Part shown: positions 34,688 through 44,459 of the stretch, in pieces | How the letters are laid out: each line of letters opens with the position of its first letter | How positions within the stretch are numbered: position 1 is the first letter of the stretch | Assembly: GCF_003182095.1 (NCBI RefSeq) | Contig: NZ_QGTJ01000001.1 | Location: 62,001 to 126,000, forward strand | Length of the DNA: 64,000 nt | DNA from: Plasticicumulans acidivorans | GTDB taxonomy: Bacteria > Pseudomonadota > Gammaproteobacteria > Competibacterales > Competibacteraceae | Reading direction: 5' to 3' | Notes under the pieces: model-generated | The model's input: the letters and a program-made list of their open reading frames with translations, nothing else | The model's database searches: none | What the model was told of the DNA's origin: nothing | Translations under genes and position numbers: made by a program

Positions 34688-35389
34688 ATGAACAGATCAC
34701 GAGCCGTTTCTGAATTTGCCGCAGAAGCCATCCGCGAGCTGATCCACAGCGGCGCTTATGCGCCGGGTGCCCTGCTGCCCTCGCAGCGCGAGCTGGCCGA
34801 GCAGCTCGGCGTCAGCCGCACCTCGCTGCGCGAGGCGCTGTCGGCACTGGCCTCGCGCGGCGAAATCCGCGTGCATGCCGGCAAAGGCGTCTTCGTCGCC
34901 GAGCCGCCGGCCGCCGTCGAGACCGGCACCAGCGAGATCGGCTGGAGCTTCGCCGAGCAGGCCAGCCCGGCGGAAATCTTCCAGCTGCGCTACGGCATCG
35001 AGGGCTTCGTCGCCGGCCTCGCCGTCGCCCGCACCACGCCCGAGGTGCTCGATGCCCTTGCCGACAACGTCGAGGCGCTGCGCCGTGAACTGCGCGCCGA
35101 AGCCTTCGATGCCGCCAACCGCCTCGACTTCGACTTCCACCAGCAGCTGATCGAGCTGAGCGGCAACCGTGCGATCGCCGAGCTGATCGGCCGCTCCGCC
35201 GGCATGTTCCTGGAAAGCCAGAAGCTGCCGTTCCTGCGCCGCGAGCGGGTGATGGAAACCCACGCCGAGCACCTGCGCATCCTGCGCGCCCTGCAACGCC
35301 AGTCGGCCACCTCGGCGATGCGGGCGATGCAGGAGCACATCCGCCGCGCCGCGGCCCGCATCGGCGTGCAGTTCGCGACGCCTGCCTGA
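34688..35389 (+). CDS. FadR/GntR family (FCD domain) regulator
   Basis: A 233-residue regulator: winged HTH at residues ~8-75 (AEQLGVSRTSLREALSALASRGEIRVHAGKGVFV), then an all-helical FCD domain with the usual metal/acid-binding residues (Asp and His in DFDFHQQLIELSGN, later His in METHAEHLRIL and MQEHIRRAA). It diverges from the amino acid import operon, which it probably controls through the palindromes at 34577-34622. The ligand, likely a carboxylic or amino acid, is unknown. Confidence 0.88.
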   Translation: MNRSRAVSEFAAEAIRELIHSGAYAPGALLPSQRELAEQLGVSRTSLREALSALASRGEIRVHAGKGVFVAEPPAAVETGTSEIGWSFAEQASPAEIFQLRYGIEGFVAGLAVARTTPEVLDALADNVEALRRELRAEAFDAANRLDFDFHQQLIELSGNRAIAELIGRSAGMFLESQKLPFLRRERVMETHAEHLRILRALQRQSATSAMRAMQEHIRRAAARIGVQFATPA

Positions 35390-35394
35390 GTGGC

Positions 35395-36024
35395 TTACTC
35401 CGTGCTCACCGCAGCCATCGCAGCACGCCGACGGGCAACGATCGCAAACCGCCCTTTGTCACGGCCCGAGGTCGGTCGATTCATGAACTCAGCGATCAGC
35501 GGCTCGAAACCGGACGCATCGAGCAGTTCGAGCACCCGCTGCGGCGGATGCGAGTCGTAGAAGAAGCGCTCGCCGAACATCGTGTCGGTGAACGCCGGAT
35601 GCTCGGAACCGCCGACGGTGAGCATCAGGCGCCCGCCGGGCTGCAGCCAGCCGGCCATCCGCTCCAGCAAAGAGGCATGCCGGCAGCGTTCGATGTGGAA
35701 CAGGACATCCCAGCAGAGGATCGCGGCGTAACGCGCCGGTGTGCGGTAGTCCTCGATGCGCGCTTCGATCCACTCACCCTGCGGCAGGCGCTGGCGTGCA
35801 TACGCCAGCATGGCCGCAGCCTGATCGACGCCGGTCAGCCTGTGGCCACGCCCGAGTACGTATTGCGCCAGCGGCCGCCCGCTGCCGCAGCCGAGATCGA
35901 GCACGGCGGCTGGCGGTGACAGGTCGGCGAGCAGCGTGTCGAGGTAGACCTGTTCGCGACCGCAGAACGACTGCCTGGCGCCATCCCAGACTGCGGCGAT
36001 GCGGTTGTAGGCGAGGCGATTCAC
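35395..36024 (-). CDS. Class I SAM-dependent methyltransferase
   Basis: A 209-residue methyltransferase. No ATG fits after the end of the upstream gene; GTG at 36024 (VNRLAYNRIAAVWDGARQSF) gives a protein of normal length and a GAGAG lies upstream. Motif I VLDLGCGSGRPLAQYVLGRGHRLTGVDQAAAML binds SAM; ILCWDVLFHIERCRHASLLERMAGWLQPGGRLMLTVGG is motif II-III. An ATG further upstream would overlap the sulfatase maturase by over 130 bp and is less likely. It is the third gene after the porin and maturase, 29 bp behind the latter. The substrate is unknown. Confidence 0.8.
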   Translation of the reverse strand: MNRLAYNRIAAVWDGARQSFCGREQVYLDTLLADLSPPAAVLDLGCGSGRPLAQYVLGRGHRLTGVDQAAAMLAYARQRLPQGEWIEARIEDYRTPARYAAILCWDVLFHIERCRHASLLERMAGWLQPGGRLMLTVGGSEHPAFTDTMFGERFFYDSHPPQRVLELLDASGFEPLIAEFMNRPTSGRDKGRFAIVARRRAAMAAVSTE

Positions 36025-36053
36025 CGCCGACGCTCTCGCGTCATATGCAAAAT

Positions 36054-37325
36054 TCAGTGCTTTCCCAGACGCTTGTGCAACTCGGACAGGTCGCCGGTCG
36101 CCTTGGCGTAAAAGGCTTTCAGGCCGCGGCAGAGATAATTCAGGCCGGGCTCGCCGTCCGGGGTTTTGACGAAACGGTTCTTCGGGCATTCCCCCCAGCA
36201 CAGTTGCAGATAGCGGCACTCCCGGCAGTATTGCGGCAGGCTGTTACGTTTGGCGTAGCCGAACTGCTGCTGCTGCTCGGAAAACGCCAGATCGCCCTCG
36301 TGGGTTTCACCGATATTGCCCAGCCGATATTCCGGGTAGACGAAGTGGTCGCAGGAATAGAGATCGCCGTTGTGCTCGATGGCCAGCGCTTTGCCGCAGA
36401 CGGGACTGGTCACGCATTTCTGTGAGCCGTTACCCAGCATCATCGACACGACGTTTTCGAACTGGTCGATGAACACGCGGCCGAAATCGCGCTTGAACCA
36501 CTCGTCCCAGACCCGACCGAGGAAATAACCCCAGTCGTCCGGGTCGACCGACCAGTCGGCCACCACGGAATCGGGATGCCCCGGACGTGCCTGCGGCGTG
36601 CCCACCACCGGCAGCGCATCCCAGTTCCAGTGCCCGGGCGCCACCTGGCGGAAATCGCCCGGTTCGAGTCCGGGGATGAGCTGGATCATCCGCGGGCGCA
36701 CCTGGTCGCGGATAAAGCGGTACACGTCGATCGGCCGCCGGGCATTGAGGCGGTTGACGACGCACAGCGCGCTGAACTCCACCTGATGCTTGTGCAGCAA
36801 AGCCACGGCGTGCATGACCCGCTCATGGGTCGGCTTGTGGCCTTTGCTGTAGCGGTAGTGGTCATGCAGCTCGGCGGGTCCGTCGATCGACAGCCCGACC
36901 AGAAAATGCTGTTCGTGCAGGAACGCGCACCATTCGTCATCGAGCAGGATGCCGTTGGTCTGCAGATCGTTTTCGATGCGCTGCCCGGGCTTTTTGTATT
37001 GCTGCTGCAGCGCCACCACCCGGCGAAAGAACTCCAGGCCCATCAGGGTCGGTTCGCCACCCTGCCAGCTGAAGATGACCTCGCGGCCGGTCTGCGCGGC
37101 GATGTACTGGCGGATATGCGTCTCCAGCCAGTCCTCGTCCATGCGCGGCATTTTCGGCTGCTGCAGCAGATCTTCCTTGTGCAGATAAAAACAGTAGGCG
37201 CAGTCCAGATTGCACTGGGCACCGCTGGGTTTGACCATCGTGTGGAAGCGGTACACATCGCCGTTGGCCAGCGCGGGTAAATGCAGCGGCGGATCAGCAA
37301 GCGGTTTGATGGGTGGCGTCGTCAT
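36054..37325 (-). CDS. Anaerobic sulfatase-maturating enzyme (radical SAM/SPASM)
   Basis: A 423-residue radical SAM enzyme starting at 37325. The SAM-cluster motif is CNLDCAYC with Cys38, Cys42 and Cys45. Conserved SWQGGEPTLMGLEFFR and the C-terminal SPASM cysteines (CVTSPVCGKALAIEHNGDLYSCDHF and CRECRYLQLCWGECP) bind two further [4Fe-4S] clusters. Enzymes of this family (AtsB/anSME) oxidise a Ser or Cys of a sulfatase to formylglycine. The arylsulfatase at 39050 has the serine-type motif that depends on such an enzyme, so the two are presumed partners. It sits between the porin and the methyltransferase on the same strand. Confidence 0.93.
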   Translation of the reverse strand: MTTPPIKPLADPPLHLPALANGDVYRFHTMVKPSGAQCNLDCAYCFYLHKEDLLQQPKMPRMDEDWLETHIRQYIAAQTGREVIFSWQGGEPTLMGLEFFRRVVALQQQYKKPGQRIENDLQTNGILLDDEWCAFLHEQHFLVGLSIDGPAELHDHYRYSKGHKPTHERVMHAVALLHKHQVEFSALCVVNRLNARRPIDVYRFIRDQVRPRMIQLIPGLEPGDFRQVAPGHWNWDALPVVGTPQARPGHPDSVVADWSVDPDDWGYFLGRVWDEWFKRDFGRVFIDQFENVVSMMLGNGSQKCVTSPVCGKALAIEHNGDLYSCDHFVYPEYRLGNIGETHEGDLAFSEQQQQFGYAKRNSLPQYCRECRYLQLCWGECPKNRFVKTPDGEPGLNYLCRGLKAFYAKATGDLSELHKRLGKH

Positions 37326-37497
37326 ATACCGGAGAGAGCAAATGTGTGGGGGCAGCGGCGGCAGGCGATACGCTCGCTCACCACCAGCCGATGCAGTGAC
37401 TGGGCCATCCAGTGTAGAAGCCGGGTCGGCGTATACGCACCGTCGCGCCGCGAGGCCGCCGGTGCGACGGCGTGTGCCCGCCGGCCCTTCCGCGTGA

Positions 37498-38784
37498 CTA
37501 GAAGCGCCAGACAACGCCACCGCCGAGCACGTGCAGCGCGCTGTCTTTATAGGTACCCGACAGCGTCGTGCCGGAGCGGGACTTGGTCTGCTCCACCTCC
37601 AGGTCACCCAGCCAGATCAGGGTGTAGCCGAAATGCACGTCGAGCCCTTTGGCCGCGGCGTAGTTGACGCCGGTCGCCAGACGCCAGGTCGCGCCCACCG
37701 GGTTGTCGACGGTACGGTCCTTGTCGGCGACGATCGAGCTGTCATAGGCCAGGCCCATGTTCCAGCGCAGCTTAGGATCGACCTGATACTGCGCACCGAC
37801 CGAGGCGTGCCAGCTGTCTTTATAGCGCTGATCGATCGTGGTGCTGGCGCCGTTGGCATCCGCATCGACGGCCACGCCAACTTTGCCGAACTGGCTCCAG
37901 TCCTGCCAGCCGAGGCTGCCGAGCAGCTTCCACTGCGGGTCGAGATCGTAGGTCACGCTCAGCAGCAGCGTCTGCGGCACCTGCATGTCGAGGCTCAGGC
38001 TGTTGATGCTCGCGCGGCGCAGAGCGGCGTCCAGCAGGCGGTTGCTGACATTGTCGACGTTCGGCCGGTCCTTGAAGCTCAGGTCGATCTTGCTGGTATA
38101 GGCGACGCCGAGCTGGGTGCGCTCGTTGATGCGATACAGCGCACCGAGATTGACGCCGGCGCCGAAGTCGGTGTCCTTGAAATCCAGCTGACCATCCGGG
38201 CGGTCGGTCAATCCGAGCAGATTGTTGTTGATGGCCGACTGCGCCCGGAAATAGCCGAACATCAGGCGCGGGCCGAGGCCGACGGAAAGATCGTCGTTGA
38301 TCTTGTAGGCAACGGTCGGCTGCAGGGAAATACCGATGATGGCGGATTCCTGCGTGAAATAGCGGCCGACCCAGTCATCGTCGTATTTCAGCGCCAGACC
38401 GAAATTCCCGTACATGCCGAAGCCCACGGACCAGCGCTCGTCGAGCTGCTGACTGATGAACAGACTGGCACCCGGCAGATACTTCAGCGCATTGCCACCA
38501 TCACTGCCGCTGAACTGGTTCTGGCCGTCGGGGGAAAAACGCAGGTCTCCCAGAATCAGCTGGCCATTCGCATTCACCTGCGTACCGGCCAGCTGCGAAA
38601 TACCGGCGGGATTGTTCATCAGGATGCTGGGGTCCGTGGCCAGCGCCGCCGCGCCGGCGTTCGCCAGCCCCATGCCCTCCTGGCCGGCCTCATACACCAT
38701 GATGCCGCCCGCCCAGCCAGGACTGGACACCAATACAAGCCCCCACAAGTTCAGAGCTGACACCACGCGAAGAGGCTTGATCAT
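37498..38784 (-). CDS. FadL/TodX-type outer-membrane transport protein
   Basis: A 428-residue beta-barrel of the OmpP1/FadL family. GAGGAA precedes the ATG at 38784; the signal peptide ends near WAGG (residue ~26). Family hallmarks: GIMVYEAGQEGMGLANAGAAALATDPSILMNNPAGIS at the N-terminus (the hatch with its conserved NPA) and a C-terminal Phe (VVWRF) for barrel insertion. These channels admit hydrophobic compounds. With the sulfatase locus next to it, a hydrophobic sulfate ester or its product is a reasonable substrate guess. A terminator at 38933 separates it from the sulfatase transcript. Confidence 0.88.
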   Translation of the reverse strand: MIKPLRVVSALNLWGLVLVSSPGWAGGIMVYEAGQEGMGLANAGAAALATDPSILMNNPAGISQLAGTQVNANGQLILGDLRFSPDGQNQFSGSDGGNALKYLPGASLFISQQLDERWSVGFGMYGNFGLALKYDDDWVGRYFTQESAIIGISLQPTVAYKINDDLSVGLGPRLMFGYFRAQSAINNNLLGLTDRPDGQLDFKDTDFGAGVNLGALYRINERTQLGVAYTSKIDLSFKDRPNVDNVSNRLLDAALRRASINSLSLDMQVPQTLLLSVTYDLDPQWKLLGSLGWQDWSQFGKVGVAVDADANGASTTIDQRYKDSWHASVGAQYQVDPKLRWNMGLAYDSSIVADKDRTVDNPVGATWRLATGVNYAAAKGLDVHFGYTLIWLGDLEVEQTKSRSGTTLSGTYKDSALHVLGGGVVWRF

Positions 38785-38932
38785 GAAGAATTCCTCAAAA
38801 AAGCGATCGAAAGCGACCGCAAAATGACGCCGGGCCTGTCCGCCATCCGCGAACGGACGAAGACGCTGCAGCCAACGGATGAGCGGCATCCCGCACCGCT
38901 GAACGTTCCGGCGCACTCAATGCATCCGGCAG

Positions 38933-38967
38933 CAAAAGCTGCCGACGGCTTCAGCCGTCAGCAGCTT
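38933..38967 (-). terminator. Intrinsic terminator of the arylsulfatase transcript
   Basis: Stem AAGCTGC/GCAGCTT (38936-38942, 38961-38967) continuing into GACGGC/GCCGTC (38944-38949, 38954-38959) with a TTCA loop and one mismatch. On the minus strand it is followed by a short TTTT run. It lies 83-117 bp after the sulfatase stop. Confidence 0.7.
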
Positions 38968-39049
38968 GATTGGGAGTCACGTCGCAGGAGCAGCGCAGGC
39001 CGATACACCTGCCTGCGCCAGCGCCCCGCATGCGCGTACTGAACCCCGA

Positions 39050-40693
39050 TCAGTTGCCGGTCGGCAGCGGAATGGAAATACCCTCGCTCTTCAGCATGTC
39101 GCGGACATACTGGAAACGCTGGTACTGGGTCAGCGTGATCGGCCCGGTATAACCTTCACTCTGCAATTTACGCGGCGGGTATTCGACATAGGTCTTCATC
39201 AGATCCTTGATGGCTGCGCTGATGGTCACCAGTGTCCAGGTGTGCTCCGTGTAATTGTTCATGAAGATGTCATAGCGCTCCTGCGGGTCCTGCCAGAGAT
39301 CGAAGACCTGCGGCACGATCGCCACGTACTTCTCCGGTCCCTTCCAGCCGAGGTTGGTATCCACGGCGAGGCCACCGGTCGCCTGGCCGTTGTCTCCGCG
39401 CAGATTGAACACGGCCTTGTAATTGCCGACACGAGCCGCACCCGGGGTCAGCTCATTTTCTGTGAAGTAGAACCAGGCCTTGCGCTCAGACTTGCCGGTA
39501 CCGAACAGGATCGGCGACATGTCGTAGCTGTCGAAGATGATCGGCTTGCCTTCGCGATCCTTCTCCGGCAGCTTCACGCCCGCCACGGAGGCAAACGTCG
39601 CCATCAGATCGAGGCCGCCAACGATGTCGTGATTTCTGGCGCCCGCCGCGATCTTGCCCGGCATCACCGCGATCGCCGGCACGCGGTTGCCGCCTTCACG
39701 CACGGTGCCCTTGGTGCCGCGGAACGGCGTATAGCCGGCGTCCGGGTAGACGTCCTGCCAGGCGCCGTTGTCGGTGGTGTAGACGACCAGCGTGTTCTTA
39801 TCGAGGCCAAGCTCACGCAGCTTGTCCATGATGTGGCCGATGCGCGCATCCAGCTCCACCACCGAGTCGGCGTACTTGGTTTTTGACAGAGACTTGTGCT
39901 CGTACTCCGGCGCCGGCATGTTCGGCTGGTGCACCTTCATGAAATTGACGTTGATATAGAAGGGCTTGTCCGGACTCTTGGACGCTTTTTCCAGGAACTC
40001 GATAGCGGCTTTCTCGACGTAGCCATCGAAATACGGAATACCGACGACGCCTTTCTCCGGCGTGTTGACGTACTGGCCGTTGATCTTGAAATCTTCCTTC
40101 GCCTTCTCACCCGCCTTGGCCGACAGCGACCCGGTGGTCACCTTCTGGAACATCGCGCGCAGCTCCGGATCCATGTCCGGGAACCAGGTCGGATCGGCGT
40201 AGGTATACGCATTGAGGTGATAGAGGCCGACGTACTTCATCTCGTCGTAGCCCTGCGCGTTGGGCAGCGCGTAATCGGCCTCGCCGAGATGCCATTTGCC
40301 GGTGAAGTAGGTCTGGTAACCCGCCAGCTTGAGCACCGAGCCGAGTGTCCATTCCGCGGCCGGCAGGCCACCGCCCTGGCCCTGGAAGGCGACGGTCGTC
40401 ATGCCGCTGCGATTCGGAATGCGTCCGGTCTGCATGGCCGCACGGCCCGGCGTGCTGCTCGGCTGTGCATAGAAGGAGAAAAAGGTCATGCCATCGGCCG
40501 CCATGCGATCGATGTTCGGCGTCGGCATGCCGCGACCTTCGCCACCACCATACGGACCGAGATCGCCGTAGCCCGTATCATCCGAAACGATGAAAAGGAT
40601 ATTGGGTTTCGAGCTTTCGGCCGACGCCATGCTCGGGATAGCCGGTAACAGCAGCGCGCCCAGTACAGCAGCAGCCAACGGTGCCTTCTTCAT
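39050..40693 (-). CDS. Serine-type periplasmic arylsulfatase
   Basis: A 547-residue secreted sulfatase that hydrolyses sulfate esters. GGAGG precedes the ATG at 40693 and the signal peptide ends near MASA (residue ~25). The metal site opens with SDDTGYGD (Asp38, Asp39). The sulfatase signature is S80-T-P-G-R with TG at 89-90, meaning formylglycine must be made from Ser, not Cys. GKWHLG and the second-half VVYTTDNGAWQDVYPDAGYTPFRGTKGTVREGGNRVP complete the active site. The maturase at 36054 matches this Ser-type dependence. It follows the HAD phosphatase gene by 96 bp and has its own terminator. Confidence 0.93.
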   Translation of the reverse strand: MKKAPLAAAVLGALLLPAIPSMASAESSKPNILFIVSDDTGYGDLGPYGGGEGRGMPTPNIDRMAADGMTFFSFYAQPSSTPGRAAMQTGRIPNRSGMTTVAFQGQGGGLPAAEWTLGSVLKLAGYQTYFTGKWHLGEADYALPNAQGYDEMKYVGLYHLNAYTYADPTWFPDMDPELRAMFQKVTTGSLSAKAGEKAKEDFKINGQYVNTPEKGVVGIPYFDGYVEKAAIEFLEKASKSPDKPFYINVNFMKVHQPNMPAPEYEHKSLSKTKYADSVVELDARIGHIMDKLRELGLDKNTLVVYTTDNGAWQDVYPDAGYTPFRGTKGTVREGGNRVPAIAVMPGKIAAGARNHDIVGGLDLMATFASVAGVKLPEKDREGKPIIFDSYDMSPILFGTGKSERKAWFYFTENELTPGAARVGNYKAVFNLRGDNGQATGGLAVDTNLGWKGPEKYVAIVPQVFDLWQDPQERYDIFMNNYTEHTWTLVTISAAIKDLMKTYVEYPPRKLQSEGYTGPITLTQYQRFQYVRDMLKSEGISIPLPTGN

Positions 40694-40789
40694 ATAAACC
40701 TCCACCCTGATTCCATAGACAGTCAACCCGGCAATACGCGGCCACGCCTTGGCGATGGCCCGCGAAAGCACATCGACATCCGTGAATGA

Positions 40790-41788
40790 CTACCTCTTTT
40801 CGTGCGGGTAAATGACCTTCCAGTCCTGCTTCATGTCCACGACTGTCCAGCCCTGCACCGAGGCTTCATCAAGAGCCTTATCCAACTGACCGACCGACGA
40901 TTTGCGGTCGTAGGCCCATTCGCGCCTGGCATCGGTGTGATGCACCAGCACACCCAGACGGAGCCCTGCGGCAGCGGTCGTCCACTGCAGCATCTGCAGG
41001 TCGCCGTCCGAATTGCCGAACGCAATGATCGGGCGGCGGCCGATGTACTGATTGATGCCGACGGGTTTGCCGGTCTTGTCATCGATGAAGTTCACCTGCG
41101 GCAAACGCACGAGCACGGGCTTGCCGTCGCGCATCTGGAATTCGGTCTTGATGCTGCTGCCGACGACCTGCTCGGGGGGAATGCCGTAAACCGCCTGCGT
41201 CCACGGACGCATGAACTCGACGCCGCCGCCGGAGACGATGAAGGTCTTGAAGCCGTTGGCGCGCAGATAGGCGAGCACCTCCAGCATCGGCTGGTAGACC
41301 ATGTCGGTGTACGGCAGATGGCTGAGCGGATGCTTGGCGGTGGCGATCCACTCCTTGACGATCGCAGCGAACTCATCGGTGGTCATGCCCGCGTGAGAGG
41401 CCATGACGATCTCAAGAATCGCGTGGTCCCCGCCCGCCAGCGCCCCCTTCACGTCCCCCTTGAGCAGCGAGGCGAACGGCTCCTGGCTGCTCCACTCGGG
41501 GTGCTGCGGCGCCAGCGCCTTCAGCCGATCGAGCGCGAACAGGAGCTGGAAGTACATCGGCTGCTCCGCCCACAGCGTGCCGTCATTGTCGAAGGTCGCG
41601 ATACGCTCGGACACCGGCACGAAGCCGGGGGAGTTTTCCCGGGTGACCTTGCTCACAAAGCCGACGATGGCCTGCTTGGCTGCGCCGTCCGCCCAGGACG
41701 GCAGCGGATCGGCGTTCTGCGCCTGAGCATTCAGAACGAGCGTCAGACAGAACGCGAAAAACACGGCTACGACACGGCTGCTCAGCAT
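40790..41788 (-). CDS. Periplasmic HAD-family hydrolase
   Basis: A 332-residue secreted HAD-superfamily phosphatase, signal peptide ending NAQAQ (residue ~24). Motif I FDNDGTLW supplies Asp67 and Asp69; motif II is FIVSGGGVEF; motif IV is IIAFGNSDGDLQML. The large insert between residues ~75 and 180 forms the cap. Secreted HAD enzymes of this type often accompany sulfatase genes. Its substrate could be a phosphate ester, but nothing visible specifies it. It is upstream of and co-directional with the arylsulfatase. Confidence 0.85.
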   Translation of the reverse strand: MLSSRVVAVFFAFCLTLVLNAQAQNADPLPSWADGAAKQAIVGFVSKVTRENSPGFVPVSERIATFDNDGTLWAEQPMYFQLLFALDRLKALAPQHPEWSSQEPFASLLKGDVKGALAGGDHAILEIVMASHAGMTTDEFAAIVKEWIATAKHPLSHLPYTDMVYQPMLEVLAYLRANGFKTFIVSGGGVEFMRPWTQAVYGIPPEQVVGSSIKTEFQMRDGKPVLVRLPQVNFIDDKTGKPVGINQYIGRRPIIAFGNSDGDLQMLQWTTAAAGLRLGVLVHHTDARREWAYDRKSSVGQLDKALDEASVQGWTVVDMKQDWKVIYPHEKR

Positions 41789-42000
41789 CGAAATCTCCCT
41801 GATGAACCAAAAGCCAAACGACGGCTTTAAACAAGCACTCGCCCGGCGTCATGCTTCGCGCCATTCACAAGAATGCGCAGCACAGTTTTTTTATTAATCA
41901 ATGTCTCGAATAATTATATTTTTTGACTACGCCACACAGGTCACGACAAACAGTGCCTGGCATCCTGCCGGGCGGCGGGCATCAAAACAGCCTCTGTGGA

Positions 42001-42813
42001 TCAGTGTAGAAACTGCATGTTGAAGCCGGCGAAAATTTGCCAGTCCGGCTGCGCCGGTCCCTTCCAGGCAACTGAATACTGCGGCTCTATGAAAAAATTA
42101 AAAACGGTATTGCCTTTTTTGATGACCTGACCGATGCCGAGACCGATCGGGACGCTATAGGCATTGTTTTCGAAGTTGTAGGCCATGATCGGTGCCGAGC
42201 GCAGATACAGCCCCTGCCCCAGCTGGAAAAACGCAAACGGCTGCAGCGCAGCGACATTCACGTTATTGCGATCGTGATCACCGGCGAAGCTGGCCTGCCA
42301 GGTCAGCAGGTAACCGTACTGAAAGCGCTTGGACTCGGCGTTGAACAGCACATTGGCAAAACCGGCAGACCATTTGCCGCTGCCGAGATCGTCGTCGCTG
42401 GCGGTAGGGGCCGTCAGCTGCGGACCGATGCCGAAACTGACTGCCGGATTTCCGGTATCGATCAAATAAGCCGCAAAAACATTCAGATCCCCCACCCCGG
42501 TGGTTTTACCGGAGCCGTCGAGCGCCGGATAACTGTTCACCGGCAGCGAGGCGCGCATCAGCCAGTTGCCGCCGAATAAGCGGAAGGGCTCGGCATAACG
42601 AAACCAGAACTGGTTTGCATCCTTGTCCGTTTCAGTCAGGCGACCGATGTAATAATTCTGCAAATTGAACGCCGTCATGTTCGCCAGTGGATTATTGGCT
42701 TGCGCAGCGGCATCGGCAGAATCGTCAGCGTGCAATGAAAACGGCGCCATGCAGAACAGCAGTCCCGCGCAAACCGCACCTGCCGTGGACATCGATATCG
42801 GTTTTGTCTTCAT
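42001..42813 (-). CDS. Outer-membrane beta-barrel, MetA/phenol-degradation-type
   Basis: A 270-residue secreted protein (signal peptide ending HADD near residue 31). The mature part is a run of alternating beta strands beginning [37 protein letters not shown], with recurring aromatic-rich strands and a C-terminal [10 protein letters not shown] suited to barrel insertion. It resembles the channel-like transporters grouped under phenol meta-pathway proteins. It lies upstream of the HAD/sulfatase genes and divergent from the AraC regulator, so it may import a substrate of the locus. The family match is moderate. Confidence 0.7.
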   Translation of the reverse strand: MKTKPISMSTAGAVCAGLLFCMAPFSLHADDSADAAAQANNPLANMTAFNLQNYYIGRLTETDKDANQFWFRYAEPFRLFGGNWLMRASLPVNSYPALDGSGKTTGVGDLNVFAAYLIDTGNPAVSFGIGPQLTAPTASDDDLGSGKWSAGFANVLFNAESKRFQYGYLLTWQASFAGDHDRNNVNVAALQPFAFFQLGQGLYLRSAPIMAYNFENNAYSVPIGLGIGQVIKKGNTVFNFFIEPQYSVAWKGPAQPDWQIFAGFNMQFLH

Positions 42814-43069
42814 TACGCACAGCCCTGCAGTCGTGAATTGACTTTGGCGGATATGAAGCACGCTCAAACGATGGCTGCGACTCCAAATGGAAACGCCTGG
42901 CCGACGGGCAGCGCCTCCGGGTCAAAAGCGACGGTCTGTGCAACGCGCAACCGGCCACCGAATCACTCGCCGGTTACCGCGGACATTCCATTCGCCACCC
43001 CGGCCACGCCACACCGCGCCAGAAGCCTAGGTCAAAGATTCGCCGCGCCGTTATGCATTTTCCGCAAAG

Positions 43070-44197
43070 ATGAAAAAAAACACACATTCTGCCGGGAAAG
43101 GCTTTTCATATGCGCGCGCACCATCTATTTACATACGTTTACCCCGGCGCGGAGTGCATGGCGTGGCGTGGCAAGCGACCCCTGAAGGCCCGAGCGAACA
43201 CCCGAACCCGGAGGTGTTGATCGGGCGGATCGATGTCGACGACTTCAGTCTATGGGAGCAAACCACGGCGCCGTGGGAGCTGCTGGCCAAACTGCTGGAT
43301 ACGCACAGCTTTCATAATCACAAGGACTATCTGGTCACGCCGTCGGTCGTGCTCTACCAGGAATCCTATTCATCCTGCCTGCGCGCGCACGGACTCACGC
43401 CGGCGCACATGCTGACCCTGTCGGTGCCCCTGCGCACCGGCGCGCGCACCGTCTACTGGAACACAGGGCCACAGGCGAACGGCCTGCCGATCGCGCTGCC
43501 TGGCGGGGTCGATGCGGTCGTCGATGCGGGCCAGAGCCATCTGATCCTCCTCGTCTCCCTGCCCTTTCTGCAGCAGCATCTGGCGGGCGAATGCCTGTCC
43601 CAGCTGATGCATGCGGCGGCGGTGCGCTTTCTGATCGACGCGCCGGAGCGGCTCGAAAATTTCGGCCGCTGGCTGCAGTGGGTGCTGGAGCAGGCACTGA
43701 CAAGCCCCGAGGCCTTCCGCCATCGGGCGGTGGTGCACTCGTTCGAGCAGGATCTGCTGCAGCGCTTGTCCCGACTGGGGACGGACTGCGTCCCTGCGGC
43801 ACCGCGAGCCGACATGGCCCGCAGCCAGCGGGGCCTGCAGCGCGCGCTCGAATATCTGCGCACCAGCAACGCCACCATGGTGACGGTGAGCGAGCTGTGC
43901 CGGGTCGCCGGCATCAGCGAACGCAGTCTGCAGTACGCCTTTCATGCCCACGTCGGCCTGTCGCCCCTCAGTTTCATCCGCCACTGGCGCCTGCATGCCG
44001 CCCGGCGCGAACTGCTCGCCGTCGACAGCAGTGAGACCCGAGTCGCGGACGTCGCGCATCGCCTGGGCTTCGTCGAGCTCGGCCGCTTCGCCGCCCATTA
44101 CCGCAGCCTGTTCGGCGAACTGCCCTCGCAAACCATCGCCCGCCCGAAGATACGCGTCGGCCGCCCGCTGATCGCAGCCACCCCATCGGGCGACTGA
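43070..44197 (+). CDS. AraC family transcriptional regulator
   Basis: A regulator of up to 375 residues. The C-terminal ~100 residues hold the double HTH (VSELCRVAGISERSLQYAFHAHVGLSPLSFIRHWRLHAARREL and VADVAHRLGFVELGRFAAHYRSLFGELPSQT). The N-terminal part (~50-260) is a cupin-like sensing domain. The true start is uncertain: the first ~45 residues are atypical and GTG codons near 43154 could serve. It diverges from the outer-membrane protein at 42001 and is the best local candidate regulator of the sulfatase locus. Confidence 0.85.
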   Translation: MKKNTHSAGKGFSYARAPSIYIRLPRRGVHGVAWQATPEGPSEHPNPEVLIGRIDVDDFSLWEQTTAPWELLAKLLDTHSFHNHKDYLVTPSVVLYQESYSSCLRAHGLTPAHMLTLSVPLRTGARTVYWNTGPQANGLPIALPGGVDAVVDAGQSHLILLVSLPFLQQHLAGECLSQLMHAAAVRFLIDAPERLENFGRWLQWVLEQALTSPEAFRHRAVVHSFEQDLLQRLSRLGTDCVPAAPRADMARSQRGLQRALEYLRTSNATMVTVSELCRVAGISERSLQYAFHAHVGLSPLSFIRHWRLHAARRELLAVDSSETRVADVAHRLGFVELGRFAAHYRSLFGELPSQTIARPKIRVGRPLIAATPSGD

Positions 44198-44459
44198 GGC
44201 CAGCGCACGGCCGCTACGCCCTTGCAACACTGACATCCGCTGCTGCGCGGCCGCGGAAAGCATCGTGCAAAACGCTTCAACGAGAGCGAAATCACCGAGC
44301 AAACGCAGTAGCGGGCAGTCCGGCAGCAGACATGAAAGTAGCGTGGTCGAGTGCATTCATGCGGAATCACACTGAAATGGGCCAGCGCCCATGCGCCTGC
44401 ACCACGCTCACCGACCAACCCTCACCGCTGACAGCAGACTTTGCCATCCCGCTATAGCT

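Noticed and set aside
36025-36219. ATG-initiated longer form of the methyltransferase
   Set aside because: It would overlap the maturase gene by more than 130 bp and the extra residues lack any fold signature; the GTG at 36024 is preferred.
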